Source: Eulemur rufifrons
Lineage: Eukaryota > Chordata > Mammalia > Primates > Lemuridae
Direction of reading: 5' to 3'
DNA length: 64,000 bases
Assembly (NCBI RefSeq): GCF_041146395.1
Contig: NC_090989.1
Location: forward strand, 54,586,501-54,650,500
Part shown: positions 46,520-58,949 of the stretch, one piece after another
Position numbering within the stretch: position 1 is the first letter of the stretch
How the letters are laid out: the number at the start of each line of letters is the position of its first letter
Translations under genes and position numbers: made by a program
The notes under the pieces: generated by a model
Databases searched by the model: none
What the model was told of the DNA's origin: nothing
Seen by the model: the letters and a program-made list of their open reading frames with translations, nothing else

Positions 46520-47255
46520 CATTTGGAAGTTTATTTTTTTTAAATTTCAAATTGTTTTGGTTATGTGGATACCTTTTATAATGCTTTAGTCAGGGCTACT
46601 AGTCTGCCCATAACCCAAATAGTGTTCATTGTACCTGTTAGGTAGGTTTTTACCCCTTTTCTCCTCTGCTTTTTGATTTCCAATGCTGTTTACTTCTCTC
46701 TGTGCCCATGTGTACCCATCAATTATTCCAGATTATTAGAGAGTACATGTGGTGATTGTTTTTCCATTCCTGGGATACTTCACTTAGGATAATGGACTCC
46801 AGTCCCTTATGGCTGAGCAGTACTCCATGGTGTGTGTGCGTGTGCGTGTGTGTGTGTGTGTATCACAGATATATCACGTATATATATCTCACATATGTAT
46901 CTGGACTTTGTTAATCCACTCATGAATTGATGGGCACTTAGGTTGATTCCACATCTTTGAGATTGTGAATTGTGCTGCTATAAACATTCAAGTGAAGGTG
47001 TCTTTTTGATAAAATGATGTATTTTCTTTTGGATAAGTACCCAGTAGTGAGATTGCTGTGTTGAATGGTAAGTCTATATTTATTTCTTTGAGGAATTTCC
47101 ATACTGTTTTCCATAGAGGTAGTACTAATTTATAGTCCCACCAATGGTGTATAAGCATTCATTTCTCTCTGCATCCACACTAGCATCTATTGTTTTTTTA
47201 CTTTTTATTAATAATATTAGTCTCTCTTATAGGGGTAAGGTGATATCTCATTGTG
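46520..47255 (-). mobile_element. older L1 (host of nested L1), 3' part
   Basis: An antisense L1 3' UTR and ORF2 end: 'taaatttcaaattgttttggttatgtgg', 'aatagtgttcattgtacctgttaggtaggtttttacccc', 'ggctgagcagtactccatgg', a (TG)n/(TA)n expansion at about 46831-46895, 'tggacttt gttaatccactcatgaattgatgggcac', 'cagtagtgagattgctg' and 'ggtgatatctcattgtg'. It stops abruptly at 47255, where a younger L1 begins, and resumes at 48664. Confidence 0.9.
46831..46862. repeat. (TG)n microsatellite within L1
   Basis: 'tgtgtgtgcgtgtgcgtgtgtgtgtgtgtg', imperfect, expanded at the 'atggtgtatatata' position of the L1. Confidence 0.85.
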
Positions 47256-48656
47256 CGTTTTTTTATCATATCAGAATATTACAGGGGTGCAAATGCTTTG
47301 ATCACATAAATTGCCTTTGCACCTTCCGCGTCAAAGCTACAAGTGTGCCCATCCCCCAGACAGTGTGCACCATACCCATTAGGTATGAATTTATCCATCC
47401 CCTTTTTCCCTCTCCCACCTACCTAATCCTCAATGAATGTTACTTCCATATGTACACATAAGTGTTGATCAATTAGTACCAATTTAATAGGGAGTACATG
47501 TGGTGCTTGTTTTTCCATTCTTGTGATATTCCACTTAGAAGAATGGGTTCCAGCTACGTCCAGGATAACATAAGAGGTAATAGTTCGCCATTTTTTATGG
47601 CTGAGTAGTATTCCATGGAATACATATACTACATTTTATTAATTCACTCATGTATTCAAGGGCACGTGGGCTGTTTCCACATCTTTGCAATTGTGAATCG
47701 TGCTGCTATAAATGTTCTAGTACAGATGTCTTTTTTATACAATGTCTTTTTTTCCTTTGGGTAAATACCCAGTAGTGGGATTTCTGAATCCAATGGTAGT
47801 TGTACTTTTAGTTCTTTGAGGTATCTCCATACTACTTCCCATAGAGGTTGTACTAGTTTGCAGTCCCAACAGCAGTGTATGAGTGTTCCTATCTTTCCAC
47901 ATCCATGCCAACATTTATTGTTTTGGGACTTTTCAATAAAATCCATTGTCACTGGAGATAAGTGATATCTCATTATGGTTTTGATTTGCATTTCTCTGAT
48001 AATTAGAGATGTTGAGCATTTTTTCATATGTTTGTTGGCCATTAGTCTGTCTTCTTTTGAAAAGTTTGTGTTCATGTCCTTTGTCCACTTTTTAATGGGG
48101 TTGTTTAATTTTTTTCTTGCTGATTTTCCTGAATTCTTTATAGATTCTAGTTATCAGCCTTCAATTGGGTGTATAGCATGTGAACATTTTCTGCTATTCT
48201 ATAGGTTGTCTATTCTCTTTAACGATAGTTTCCTTGGCTGTGCAGAAGCTTTTTAATTTGATCAGGTCCCATATATTTATTTTTGTTGTTGCTGTGATTG
48301 CTTTGGTGATCTTTATAAATTCTTTGCCTCGGCTTATGTCTATAAGCTTTTCCAACATTTTCTTCTAGAATTCTTATGGTTTCACACCTTAGGTTGAAAT
48401 TTCTTATTCATTGTGAGTTGATTTTTGTGAGAGGTGAGAGGTGCGGATCCTGTTTCAGTCTTCTACATGTGGCTATCCAATTTTCCTGGCACCAATTTAT
48501 TGAATAGGGCTTCTTGCCCCCAGTGTATGTTTTTGTCTGCTTTGTCAAAGATCAGATGGCTGTATGAGGATGGTTTTATATCTGGGTTCTCTGTGTTGTT
48601 CCATTGGTCTACATCACTGCTCTTATGCCAGCATCATTCTATTTTGGTGATTATGG
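47256..48656 (-). mobile_element. younger L1 nested inside the older L1
   Basis: An antisense strepsirrhine-type L1, 1.4 kb, 5'-truncated. From its 3' end: a short T run at 47257-47264, 'attacaggggtgcaaatgc', 'cccatcccccagacagtgtgcac', 'ggctgagtagtattccatggaatacatatac', 'ttgcagtcccaacagcagtgtatgagtgttcctatc', up to 'agcatcattctattttggtgattatgg'. Seven-base repeats cattgtg at 47249-47255 and 48657-48663 flank it, and the host L1 is continuous across the gap when it is removed. A C-terminal ORF2 frame survives inside (47656-48075). Confidence 0.92.
47656..48075 (-). pseudogene. L1 ORF2 C-terminal relic
   Basis: A 139-residue minus-strand frame carries the C-terminal region of L1 ORF2p: a [14 protein letters not shown] block at about residues 56-69 (the cysteine-rich CCHC-like motif), then a W-x2-V-W-R-Y-L-K-E-L block and the P-L-L-G-I-Y-P-K-E block at about 105-113. 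The reverse transcriptase and endonuclease are absent because the copy is 5'-truncated. It is not a gene. Plus-strand frames over 47975-48664 are shadows. Confidence 0.9.
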
Positions 48657-48663
48657 CATTGTG

Positions 48664-49170
48664 ATTTTAATTTTAATTTCTCTGATGATTAGTGATATGC
48701 ATTTTTTCATATGTTTGTTGGCCATTTGTCTATCTTCTTTTAAAAGCTTCTGTTCCTGTCTTTTGCTCACTTATTAATGAGGTGGTTTGATTTTGTTTTG
48801 ATTTTTTTTTTGCTGATATGTTTAAATACTTTTTAAATTCTGGATATTAGCCCTTTGTTGGATATATAGTTTGTGAATATTGTCTACCATTCCATAGGAT
48901 GTCTGTTTACTCTGTTGATTATTTCTTTTGTCGTGTAGAAGCTTTTAAATGTAATAACATATCATTTATTTATTCATTTATTTTTGCTGTAATTGCCTTT
49001 ATGGTCTTAGTCATAAATTATTCATCTAAGTCAATGTCTAGAAGACAATTCTAGAAATTCCTTCTATAATTTTTATAGTTTCATGCCTTACATTTAAGTC
49101 TTTTAGCCATCTTCAATTAATTTTTATATGACAACAGATAGGGGTCCTGTTTTATCCGATTTAATTCTAT
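48664..49170 (-). mobile_element. older L1, 5'-ward continuation after the nested L1
   Basis: It resumes with 'ttaatttctctgatgattagtgatatgcattttttcatatgtttgttggccatttg', then 'ggatattagccctttgttggatatatag' and 'ataggggtcctgttttatccg'. This is the continuation expected from 'gatatctcattgtg' at 47241-47255. The element ends by about 49170, so it is itself 5'-truncated. Confidence 0.9.
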
Positions 49171-50874
49171 TCTAGTGCTATATTAAGACAAGAGCTGCCG
49201 GCAATCTCAAAAAGACACTTAAAGATTATAGCAACCAGGACTTTTTTATCTGTCTGGGTATTCTGAGTGGGAATGTTGGTTAATGTTCATCACTACTGTG
49301 CTTTCTTGTTTGTTTTTATGCCTATTCTCTCTGAGAGTACTATTCCTGTGGGCAGCCTCAAGCAACTTGGAGCTGACCAAGTTCTATCTAATTCCCTATA
49401 CTTGAACTCTACCCATGATTCAAAGGCAAAACCAAAATGCAGCTCCTTCGAGAAGATTTTCTTGATCTTTGCCACTGGACCTGACCTCTCCTTCATCAGG
49501 ATCCTCTGGAACTTGGCTCCTCCGTCATGGTGCTCACTGGGTCCATTGCCATTTGCTCTAATTCCCTTTCTAGTTCAGTGTGAAATATGACCACTACTTC
49601 AGAAGAAATATACCCCTTCCTTTGATGTTGAATTATTATATATCAGGCTTGGAGATGAAAAAATTATACTATTGAATATTATTTTAATATTCTCATTTTC
49701 ATTCTAGAGCTGTTCTTATACAAATTGTATATAAAGTTAAAACATAGAGAAGTACAAAGAGCAGGGATATATATTTGTTTTTCAATGAAAAATGAATCAA
49801 TTTGTCAGTTTGGTGCAAAAGTCTTAAGAGTTCAGAAGTATGAACAAGTTAAAATTATATAAAGGAGAAAATGATCATAGAGAAATTTGGGGAGGTGGCG
49901 GTTAATAGTAGTGAAGGTGGTGGTGGTGAATAATTAGGTCAGTAACTACATTTGTGGAATAGTAAGTGTGTGATTAATAAAAGAAGGACTGCATATTAAA
50001 AATATATCAAAGTTGAATCTTTTGTAGTATGGGATTTTCCTTTCTAGAGTTAACATAATGATATTCCTAAAGGCAGAGGCCACTCAAAAAAGCAGATGTT
50101 AGAATAGGAAGGCAAAACGTAAAGTAATATATACAAAACTTAAGAGGAAAAATAAAAAGACAGAAAGATGATTAAAACTTTAATCTATTTAGTTTTAGTT
50201 CTTTGTACTGTCAAAATTATTTTTATGGGTCAGGACAAGGCAGTGCAAGAAGCATGAAAACAAGATCATAAGTTTTCTTTAAAGAGTCAAGATAATAGGC
50301 AGTTTACTTTGGCCTAAATCCTATAGCATGCCGCACAATTAGCAGAACTTTTTCCCTCAGTGAACAAAGGTCTTGCTCTTTAGTTTGAAGGCCTAAAGAA
50401 GCAGCATTTACCATAGACAACGAATGCTGCTTCATCCTTCTCCTAGAAATTCAAGACATATCTGTGCTACTTTTAGTATAAATTAGATTAATCAGAGATT
50501 CATTTATTCCAAGTAAACTGTTTTGAGATTCTGTAAAGGAGCAACTGCCTTGAATATCAAGGTCTTTAGTTCAAATCCCAGTAGATATGAGATCTATTTT
50601 CTTTTAAACAATGAAAATTCTTCCTCGAAAAGAGCAGAATTCTCAATCTCCAACGTTACATAGTATATACTGAAATTTAAATATTTTCATTTTTTTTTTC
50701 AGTATCAAGTATTACTTCAGTAAATGGCACCAGAATTAATCTTTGTTATTATAAAGAATGGCAGATAAGCATAGCTAACAAAATTAAAAACAAAACACAT
50801 AAATAGGAGCAAAACATTTTGACAGAAATTAAAAATTAAAAATATACAATATATAGACTTTGTTTAGGGGATTG
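49171..50874. other. unrecognised 1.7 kb
   Basis: No gene was recognised. The plus frame at 49267-49590 (107 codons) has no domain; the block near 49440-49500 has weak L2-like texture only. A tRNA-like B-box resemblance near 50570 was examined and rejected. Confidence 0.5.
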
Positions 50875-50892
50875 CCTCCTCTTTTCACTTCT
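50875..50892. repeat. Alu-2 target-site duplication, left
   Basis: cctcctcttttcacttct, 18 bases, exact match to 51239-51256. Confidence 0.95.
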
Positions 50893-51238
<346 letters not shown>

Positions 51239-51256
51239 CCTCCTCTTTTCACTTCT
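51239..51256. repeat. Alu-2 target-site duplication, right
   Basis: Exact copy of 50875-50892. Confidence 0.95.
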
Positions 51257-52654
51257 AAGCCCTACCCTGTACACTTGTTAACATATAAACTGTTTTGTGT
51301 TTCTAAGATGCCAGGGTGGGAAGAATGATTATACAGGTAACCTGCTTAGCCCTTTCCTGCAAGCCTGTCTACCCCATCATCTCCAGTTTACCATAAGTCC
51401 TTTTCTGTCTGACCTCCCAATGGGAAAACCTTAACAGACATGTTGAAATGCTCAGTGAGGACCTACATCTTGAAACTGGGGATGACAGATCACATGCCAC
51501 TCTGTACACCTCTCTACTCCAGCATTAATCTTTCCTCTGAGGGCATTTATGATTCCTTCATCCATTTTCGCTTTTCTTGTGCTCTGGGCCATCATCTGGT
51601 ACCGCGGGATGCAGTATTAGAAATCACTGGCTTTGTTCAGGCCTCCTGCTGATTTTGCTTTAGAGATGTGGGGTACAGATTCCTCTGACTCATTAAGTAA
51701 GAAGGTGAAGGGAATGTGCATCTGCCCTCCGAAAGCATGTTCCACTGCTGACAGGTAATCAAGAGGCCCAAGGCCAGAAGTGAGTTTTTGAAGTGTGGGA
51801 TGCTGTTATGGGAGCAAAGTATCGCATTTCATACATATGATTGGTCATCACAACATTTCTAAAAGGAATTTTCACAGCTTGATGAACAGAGAGCACATTT
51901 TTAGAAGAAGCTAAAAGAAATAACAAAATTGAGGCCCAGTGTGTGCTCTTGGTCAGATTGCCACAGTCTCCAGGGCTACCTTTAACTTATACAAATACGT
52001 TATTGCTGAGAAGTTTTAACGAAGAGTATTTAGAACATCCTGCCATGTGTTTCTTGTTGTCTTTCAGGGAAGGCAGGTATTTACGATCAAACACATAAAC
52101 CACCTGTCAAAACCTGATTTTCTGTAGAAGGTTAATAAATACTGGAGCACAGATGCAGCAACGAATATTTTACCAACATACCCATATGTGAGCTATTTTG
52201 GAATTATTCTTTTGTAGAGCTGAAAATACTTCATGTTAGAAAAGAGCATGCAATAAAACTGCGTGAGAGGCTCACATTCTTTTTGAGAAGGGCATAGCAT
52301 GACGAGTTATAGGGATAAGAAAGTGCTAACTTTAATTGAATGCCATTTGTGAGAAAAACACTGCCCTTGGCTTGTATCTTTTCTTCAACCATGGTTGGAA
52401 GGCCATAGTGGCTGTTGAGCACATGATCGTGGTCTTTGGTGAAAGGTGACAAGAAAGCAGAAAGTATAAACAAATTGACAAAACAAAAACAAGGACATAA
52501 ATAAAATAGCAATGGGACTTAGAATGTTGCTTGCCATTATTGCTTAGCACAGAGTCTTGTGGTGGCTCACAAGTCATGGTGATATTTGCAATCAAAAATT
52601 TCAGCTGCATGTCCCCATGACTCAAGCTATGTTATTCCTTTTCCTGAATGTTTT
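51257..52654. other. unrecognised 1.4 kb
   Basis: No gene was recognised. It is slightly GC-richer than the surroundings. Frames 51440-51652 (plus) and 52231-52625 (minus) show no domain. Confidence 0.5.
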
Positions 52655-53065
52655 CTTTCTCCATGTGTGACATCCATGGGCATGCACTGCTCAGATCTCC
52701 CTTCGAGAGAGAGCTTGCCATGAGGCACGCTGACAGCCTCCAACTGCCATCCCTTAGGAATCCAGCACAACATCCATACCAAGGCCATGTTCTTCCTGGG
52801 CTGCTCCAAGCTTATGGCTGTCTTGTAATGAGCAACCATTGCTCCGAGGCTTCCCCATCAGACAGACTGAGATTTTCTCAGGACTTTACTGCAATGTGAG
52901 GCTCTTCCTACTCAAACTTTGTATCTACCTGCATCAGGTTTTGAAGGCTCTCCCTGCCTATGCCAGCTCTAGTTCCCTATATTCTTCACAGGCACTCTGC
53001 CCAATAAATCTCTCCCACATTTATTTCTCCCTTTATACCAATTTTCAGAGTACCTGACATAGCAC
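52655..53065 (+). mobile_element. unclassified LTR-like repeat, copy B
   Basis: It shares ordered blocks with 13856-14164 ('gcactgctcagatct', 'gctgacagcct', 'ggcttccccatcagacag', 'tttactgcaatgtgaggctcttc'). It extends further, to an AATAAA at 53003-53008 followed by a C/T-rich stretch, as in an LTR. Open frames here (52627-52839, 52648-52899, 52839-53057) are shadows of the repeat. Confidence 0.6.
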
Positions 53066-53087
53066 CCCCCAAAAAACTGATCACATT

Positions 53088-53385
53088 CACTTATAAAAGA
53101 TCAAGGCTAAGTTCAAGTGCCACCACCTTAATGAAATCACTTCTAATCCTTTTAACTGGTTATATTATCTTATTCCTTGAATCCCTTCCTGCAAGAAAAA
53201 CTTGTATTTACTTTTTATGAGAATTATATTAAACACATCCCCTTATATTTTAACATGTCCCTCACTTTATTTCTCATACTAGAAGATGGGCACTGTCATG
53301 CTACTCTTAAAAATACTTATTCTTTCACTTTCCTTACTACACTCTCTGGCATATAGCAGGCATTGTTCAATTCAATTAACTGTAT
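53088..53385 (+). mobile_element. L2 LINE 3' region, plus strand
   Basis: 'gctaagttcaagtgccaccaccttaatgaaatcacttctaatcc' and 'agatgggcactgtcatg...ctctggcatatagcaggcattgttcaattc' fit sense L2 ('gctcaagtgccacctcctc...gcctggcacatagtaggc'). Confidence 0.75.
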
Positions 53386-53574
53386 TAATATCTTACTCCA
53401 TAGGACACTTACAGCCATGAGACAGCAACTTGCATGGAATTCTCATTCTCTTCAATGCACAGCACTATTAAAGGGCAAACTTCCCCCCCTTTATAATTTC
53501 TGTGGTATTCTTTTAATGTTCTACCTTAACTGCTTTTCAATGAGGACTAGCAGATTCAGGATACTTTGTTGCAA

Positions 53575-53850
53575 TTTGTCCATTCATCTTTCCTGTTATC
53601 GAACACATTTTATGTGCTTGGCCCTGTGCTAGGTGATAAAAATACAAATATGAATAAGACACGATGCCTGTCTTCAAACAGCTTAGGGTATAGTAGGAAA
53701 TGCCAATATGGTAATAAATACCATAATAAAGTTTTTGAAAGTTCATAATATATGTCTGTAGAAGATTCAGTAGTTGCGTAAAAAAGGAGCTGGCCAATCC
53801 TACATGGGAAATCAGGGAAATCTTCACAGATATGACAATATTTTACATGA
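53575..53850 (-). mobile_element. L2 LINE 3' region, minus strand
   Basis: 'atgtgcttggccctgtgctaggtgataaaaatacaaatatgaataagacacgatgcctgtcttcaaacagctta' is a clear antisense L2 end, followed by 'ggaaatcagggaaatcttcacagatatgac'. With 53088-53385 it forms a second tail-to-tail L2 pair. Confidence 0.85.
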
Positions 53851-54309
53851 GTCTTAATATATATGTAGAAACTTACACTGTAGAAAACAGGAAAAGTACC
53901 TGGGGAATGCTGTGAATTGCTCCCTTTCCTAGTCCCTCCTTGAGTAAAGTAGAACTTTCTCTCCCTGCTGTGGGAGTTCAGTGATATGGCCCTTAGCTGG
54001 CACCCTGTTTGGGACAGACTCCAGTTAAAAACAAAAAAAAACAAAACAAAAATCCAAACTCACTTATGTACGTGCCTCTTTCTGGGGGTAACCCATACCC
54101 AATGATGAGTAACATTGGGGTATTAAAGCTCAGACCTCTAACCTTTAAACTGGGACAACTCTGAAAATCCATTCTGACGAAAGAACTCTGTAGAAACTGA
54201 ATCACAAACTAATTTCTCTCTATATCCAGTCCTGCTTATAGTTTTTCCTTTCCACAGGTTTTTAAGACCAAGGACACTACCTAATAAGAAACTTATATGG
54301 AATTACAGA
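53851..54309. other. unrecognised sequence
   Basis: No gene is visible. An A-rich 'aaacaaaaaaaaacaaaacaaaa' patch is at about 54028-54050. The 144-codon minus frame 53610-54044 runs through L2 and is not a gene. Confidence 0.5.
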
Positions 54310-54560
54310 AATGGTCCCCGGGTTGGGGGATATCGGAGATGTTTTCCAAAGGGTACAAACTTTCAGTTATAAGATGAATACATTGTGGAGGTGTGCAGCA
54401 TGGATACTATAGTTAATTATAATGTACTGTATACTTGACGTGTGCTGAGAGAGTCGATCCTAAGTATTCTTATCACCCCCTAAAAAGAAAAGTCACTATG
54501 TGAAGTGATGGACATGCTAATTAGTTTGATTGTGGTATCCTGGGAAAAAGGGCAGGCAGA
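54310..54560 (+). mobile_element. L1M 3' end, sense
   Basis: 'ccgggttgggggatatcgg', 'caaagggtacaaactttcagttataagatgaata', 'atactatagttaattataatgtactgtatacttga' and 'gtcactatgtgaagtgatggacatg' are the sense-strand 3' UTR of L1MA/MB copies. Confidence 0.85.
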
Positions 54561-54659
54561 AGCGTGGGCAGGCAATGGCACGGCTAGTCTGTGACACCAC
54601 AGTTGTCAGATGGAAATGGCCTCCCAGCTCCCTGCATGCTTTATATTCTTTTTTGTAGT

Positions 54660-54745
54660 TTTTACTGAAATTATATACCTATACACATATATAATGATAT
54701 ATATAAAATCACACATATACACACATACATGTATACAGAAAATGT
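54660..54745. repeat. TA/CA simple-repeat block
   Basis: Imperfect 'atatatacctatacacatatata' and 'cacacatatacacacatacatg' units. Confidence 0.8.
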
Positions 54746-56878
54746 TCTTTAGCTACATTTTTAAAATTTTCCCTTTCTAATGTTCTACTGCTGTGTAACA
54801 AGGAAACGCCTGGGAAAGTTCCTGGGAATCATCTAGTATTTTATAGTGTCCTTATTACTGTCACATTCTCTGAATGTCAAATTTTAGTAAATAGAAAAGG
54901 GTGTAGCAAACCTCCTTTCTTTGATTTTAGTGACATCTAGTAGAAGTATTGGTTTTCATTCTTTTAGAGATTAAAAAAAGATCTTCTTAATGCAAAGACA
55001 AATTGAACTAGAATGTGTGAATTAAATTAGTGTTATCAAGCTTGATACATGCTCATAGACCAGCTAAACCCAGCAGACCCATAACACCATAACCCCCCAA
55101 ATTTCCCTACTTGAAAAACTACCACAGTGTGTTCACCTCTATCTTATGTAAAGATACAACACTATACTAGTCCAACCTGGGCTAACACTGACATAATTTT
55201 CTTGAGTAGAAGAGCCTTGTGGATGACTGGACAACATACCATAACATACCATTTCCTATTCTGTTATAAAGACTTATATTGACATCACTATTACAAATTA
55301 CACCTACTGAAACATGAGAACAACGCTTTCTAAAACAAGGTATAAATTGAGCAAGTAGTTATAACAGAAGGATGGTTTGAGGCTAATTATGATTGATATA
55401 GGAGAAATTAGAAAATTAGTCATCCACTTTATTGGGACTCTGACAAGTCATACAAAGATGTTCTTAAATAATTTTATATTAATTGAACGTTACTTTTTTA
55501 TTTCCGTGTGTCTTTTGCCTCCTCCCCTCAACTACACATTTATAGATCTTTAAATCAACATCCCTGAAATTTGTTCATTTCCTACAGTTGGAATTTGATT
55601 CTTAAAAATCAATCTGATTGCAAGCTCAGCCCGAGAGATGCATTCTGGCATCATCATTTAGCATAATGTTAGAGAGATAAAGAGATGTGAGAAAGAAAGA
55701 TATGCATTTAGGGGGTGGTATACACACAAAATGCAAATGAAGGAGCTGCAGGCAAAACAAAACAGGGTGTTCTGATTTAGCAATTGAGTTAGTTTTGCAG
55801 ATAGCTAGACACTTGTCTCTCATTTCCAATCACTCCTCTGTTTGTAGAGAACTTTGATGGGCCATCTTGATAACAAAATTATAGGCAACTAAATTTAGAG
55901 GGCTAATCTTTCCAGTGATTTCAACTTCAGAAAAATAAAATAGGAGATAGCTTAACTACATCTTATGAAAAGAAATGGTATTGTTTAGAAGGATCAAAAG
56001 CTTGGCTTCAGGGAATCAGAAGACCTAGCCTTTGGCATTAATCACATTTTTCATGAGAAACAGAACTTTTCAGCTCTTGGGGCTTCATGACAGGAAAAAT
56101 TATTCAGCCTATCTGCTATAGGGCTTGCTCTAAGATGTGAAGATGGAGAGTATTTGGCAGCAGCTGTTAACCCACCTGCAGAGAAAACTTCTGTGGTATT
56201 TCATCTGTTGAATTGTTCACAGGATTCAGACTAATGTTTACCTGTTCACGATTAAAGATACCACCTCGTCTTCAGAGAGCCTTCCAAAAAGACTGTCAGA
56301 CAGTCTGCAGGGTCTGAATATTAAAGGGCTCTCCCTATTTAAATAGTAGCTCACTATACAAATTATCCCTTCCCAAGAATGTTAAATTGGCTAACTGAAT
56401 CAAAGTAAAAAACTTTAGTTATGAAAAACTTGGCTCTCTTCCCACACCTGCCTCTGTAATGGCAGTCCTAAATGCTGTATTTATTTGCATTTTATTTTCT
56501 ATGCATTTTTATGGAAAGCCATCACTGCAGCATTGAAATGTACATCTAAATTTATGTTTCTATGGGTTTCATCTGTTCTAAGGAATGTGGAACATAATAC
56601 CTGCTTATGCTAAAATGTATTGCCTGCAGGCTCTTTTATCCTAAGAATCAATTGCATCTCTTTAGAATGCATGGCTGCCCATAATGTATTCTGGTTTCTT
56701 ATACCAGAAAGTAATGCAATTGGAATCACTGAAAGCAAAGCATATTAGAGAAAAGCACATGTTTTAAAACTGAAATGTAGCAATACCAGCACAAATCAAT
56801 GTCTGGATGGCCCTAGTAGCCAGTGCCATGCAATTACCTATTATTCTAATGGTAAGGGAGAGGAAAATGGGTTTTTAA

Positions 56879-56880
<2 letters not shown>
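54746..56880. other. unrecognised 2.1 kb
   Basis: No gene or repeat family is recognised. The minus-strand frame 55626-55829 lacks domains. Some stretches (about 56440-56850) look like ordinary single-copy DNA. Confidence 0.5.

Positions 56881-56909
<29 letters not shown>
56881..56909. repeat. (A)29 homopolymer
   Basis: 29 uninterrupted A. I see no SINE or LINE immediately upstream, so it is not clearly a retroposon tail. Confidence 0.9.
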
Positions 56910-56912
<3 letters not shown>

Positions 56913-57964
56913 ATTTAAATAAGCTTCTTAAGAGAGTCCTTAAGCTGCAGATATCTGAGAAATTCCAAATAAAATTTCCTGGCAGATAGGCTGGGTAGAG
57001 TTGAGTCATCAGTTATTTTACTCTGAGACATAAAGAAAAGTCTTAATATTAGGTTTTCTTGGTTATTTTAGTTGAAGCTGAATTTTTAAGGGTTTTCAAG
57101 TGTGTTTTTGACATTTAGTTTCTATTAGAGTTCTCTTTCAAAGAATATAATTCTCTTGTGTCAGGATGGTAAAGACTACATTGTTTGCTTGAGAGACAGC
57201 TGTTCAGCCTCTTAGGTAAATATAGTGGAAGAAAAAGCTTTGGAATTGGACACATTGAGTTATGTTTGTAACTATTCAGGTCAGCCTGGAAGAGGTATAT
57301 TTTCATGATTTTATGTTTAAAGCATGTGTAAAATGGACAGATTATTCATTAAATAAAAAACATGCAGTCATAGAACTGTGACTTAAGAATAAACAAAGTA
57401 ACAGGAATGCAGCTAATAACAGCCCTGAATTTAAGGTCTCCATAGACGTTCATGTTCAAATAACTCTAAGAGAGACTGATATTGAAAAATAATAGCAAAA
57501 TAAAATAAGAATAAAAATATGAATTGAAACATAATGAAAGCACTAGCTCTCTTTTTTTAAGCTATAGAATGAACACTGCCATTGGGTTCATTAAAATGTG
57601 GCACATGTGGGAAGAATGGTTTATTTTACTAGCCAAAGGATGTTAGACCTCTTGTTCTTTAATATACTAAAGGTGTATGATCTTAACTTATGTACTGATT
57701 CCTTTGTTACACATAATATGAGAATATAACAGTATTTACAAGTGATTATTGTACTGAAAATATTAAAAAACAACAGGATGAATGGATGAGGAAAAAATTA
57801 TTCTTTTCTATTAATTGTATAAACCTGGACAAGCTATTTTGCAGTTTCTACCTTGGTTCTCTTATATGTATTAAGTAAAAGTTGGATTTAGATGATACCA
57901 AGTTTCTTTCTACCTCTAAACTGTTATTACCCAGTAAGTTTACATTACTTTTTCTGGGGTGTTT
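56910..57964. other. unrecognised sequence
   Basis: Roughly 1 kb with no recognised gene or repeat. Confidence 0.5.
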
Positions 57965-58735
57965 TTTTAAGCACCAACAACCAATTCGTCAATTCTCTGG
58001 ACACCTACAGGGTGTCCAATAATTCAATTCAATTGTGACACTAACTATCAAGAGTTAGTACAGACCCAACAGATTAGGGGCTCAGTCCCACAAGACTGCC
58101 CCACTTCAGAAGCCAGTTTCAAGTACCAGGTTGTCACCAGTACTTCTGACTGACCAGATCTGCGTTCCCACAATCCTCTCCTAAGGTTCAAAAATTTACT
58201 AGAATTGCTCATAAAATCCAGGATAACTTTTACTTATGTTTATTGGTTTATTATAAAAGACAACTCAGGAATAGCCAAATGGAAAAGATGCACAAAACAA
58301 GGTATGAGATGGAGTAGAGAAAGGGTGTGGAGCTTCCATGTCCTTTCTGGGTATTCCACTTTCCCAGTACCTTGATATGTTTACCAACCTACAAGCTAAT
58401 CAAATATCCTTATTCAAAATATTATGGTGCTTAATTTCCAGCCACCTCTCACCTTTCTGCTTCCTGGGGGTTGATGAGTAAGGCTAAAATTTCCAACTCT
58501 CTAATTACTTGTTCTTTCTTATGACCAACACCATCCTGAGGCTAGGGGGCCCATTCTAAGTTACCTCGTTAGCATAAACTCCATTGTGATCAAAAGCGGC
58601 TCCCTATGAATGAAGACAGACACTCCCACCACCCAGGAAATTCCAAGGGTTTTAGAATCTCAGTGCCCAAAAGGAGGGCTTTGTAGCCATGATGGCAGTT
58701 AGTGACTAGGTAGGAACTGGAACACAGGTTCCCTC
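57965..58735 (-). mobile_element. ERVL/ERV-class LTR, minus strand
   Basis: Landmarks are 'agggtgtccaataattcaattcaattgtgacactaactatcaagagttag', 'ggctcagtcccacaagactgccccacttcag', 'gtttattggtttattataaaagaca', 'taacataaactc'-like 'gttagcataaactccattgtgatcaaaagcggct' and 'aggaaattccaagggttttagaatctcagtgcc'. They occur in the antisense order of a long (about 0.75 kb) mammalian ERV LTR. The subfamily is uncertain. No internal sequence is attached. Confidence 0.75.
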
Positions 58736-58949
58736 ACTTCCTGTTTATTACATTTTATTATTATTTTATAGTCATCTCCATACATATAGACTATTATTCT
58801 GGACATATCTATGTCCATGTAAGGTCAAAGATAAGCTTGTCTATGTTACTTCAGATGAAACAACACAATGATGCATTGGTTTGATAGTTTGTTTTTCCAA
58901 GTCAGACTCTAAATGATTATATATTCTTAGGCTTAAAACACATCTGATT
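58736..58949. other. unrecognised spacer
   Basis: No recognised feature. Confidence 0.4.

Noticed and set aside
47975..48664. several plus-strand open frames across the nested L1
   Set aside because: They are antisense shadows of L1 ORF2.
50535..50600. tRNA-like segment with 'agttcaaatccc' resembling a B box
   Set aside because: No matching A box or cloverleaf could be formed at the proper distance. It may be chance or a tRNA-derived SINE scrap.
53610..54044. 144-codon minus-strand open frame
   Set aside because: It overlaps an L2 remnant and an A-rich patch, and has no domain.
55060..55140. 'cataacaccataaccccccaaa' suggesting a nuclear mitochondrial insertion
   Set aside because: The flanking sequence shows no further mitochondrial similarity that I can recognise, and the match is too short.
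56881..56909. poly-A run as a retroposon or processed-pseudogene tail
   Set aside because: No SINE, LINE or gene-like sequence was recognised directly upstream, and no flanking duplication was found.
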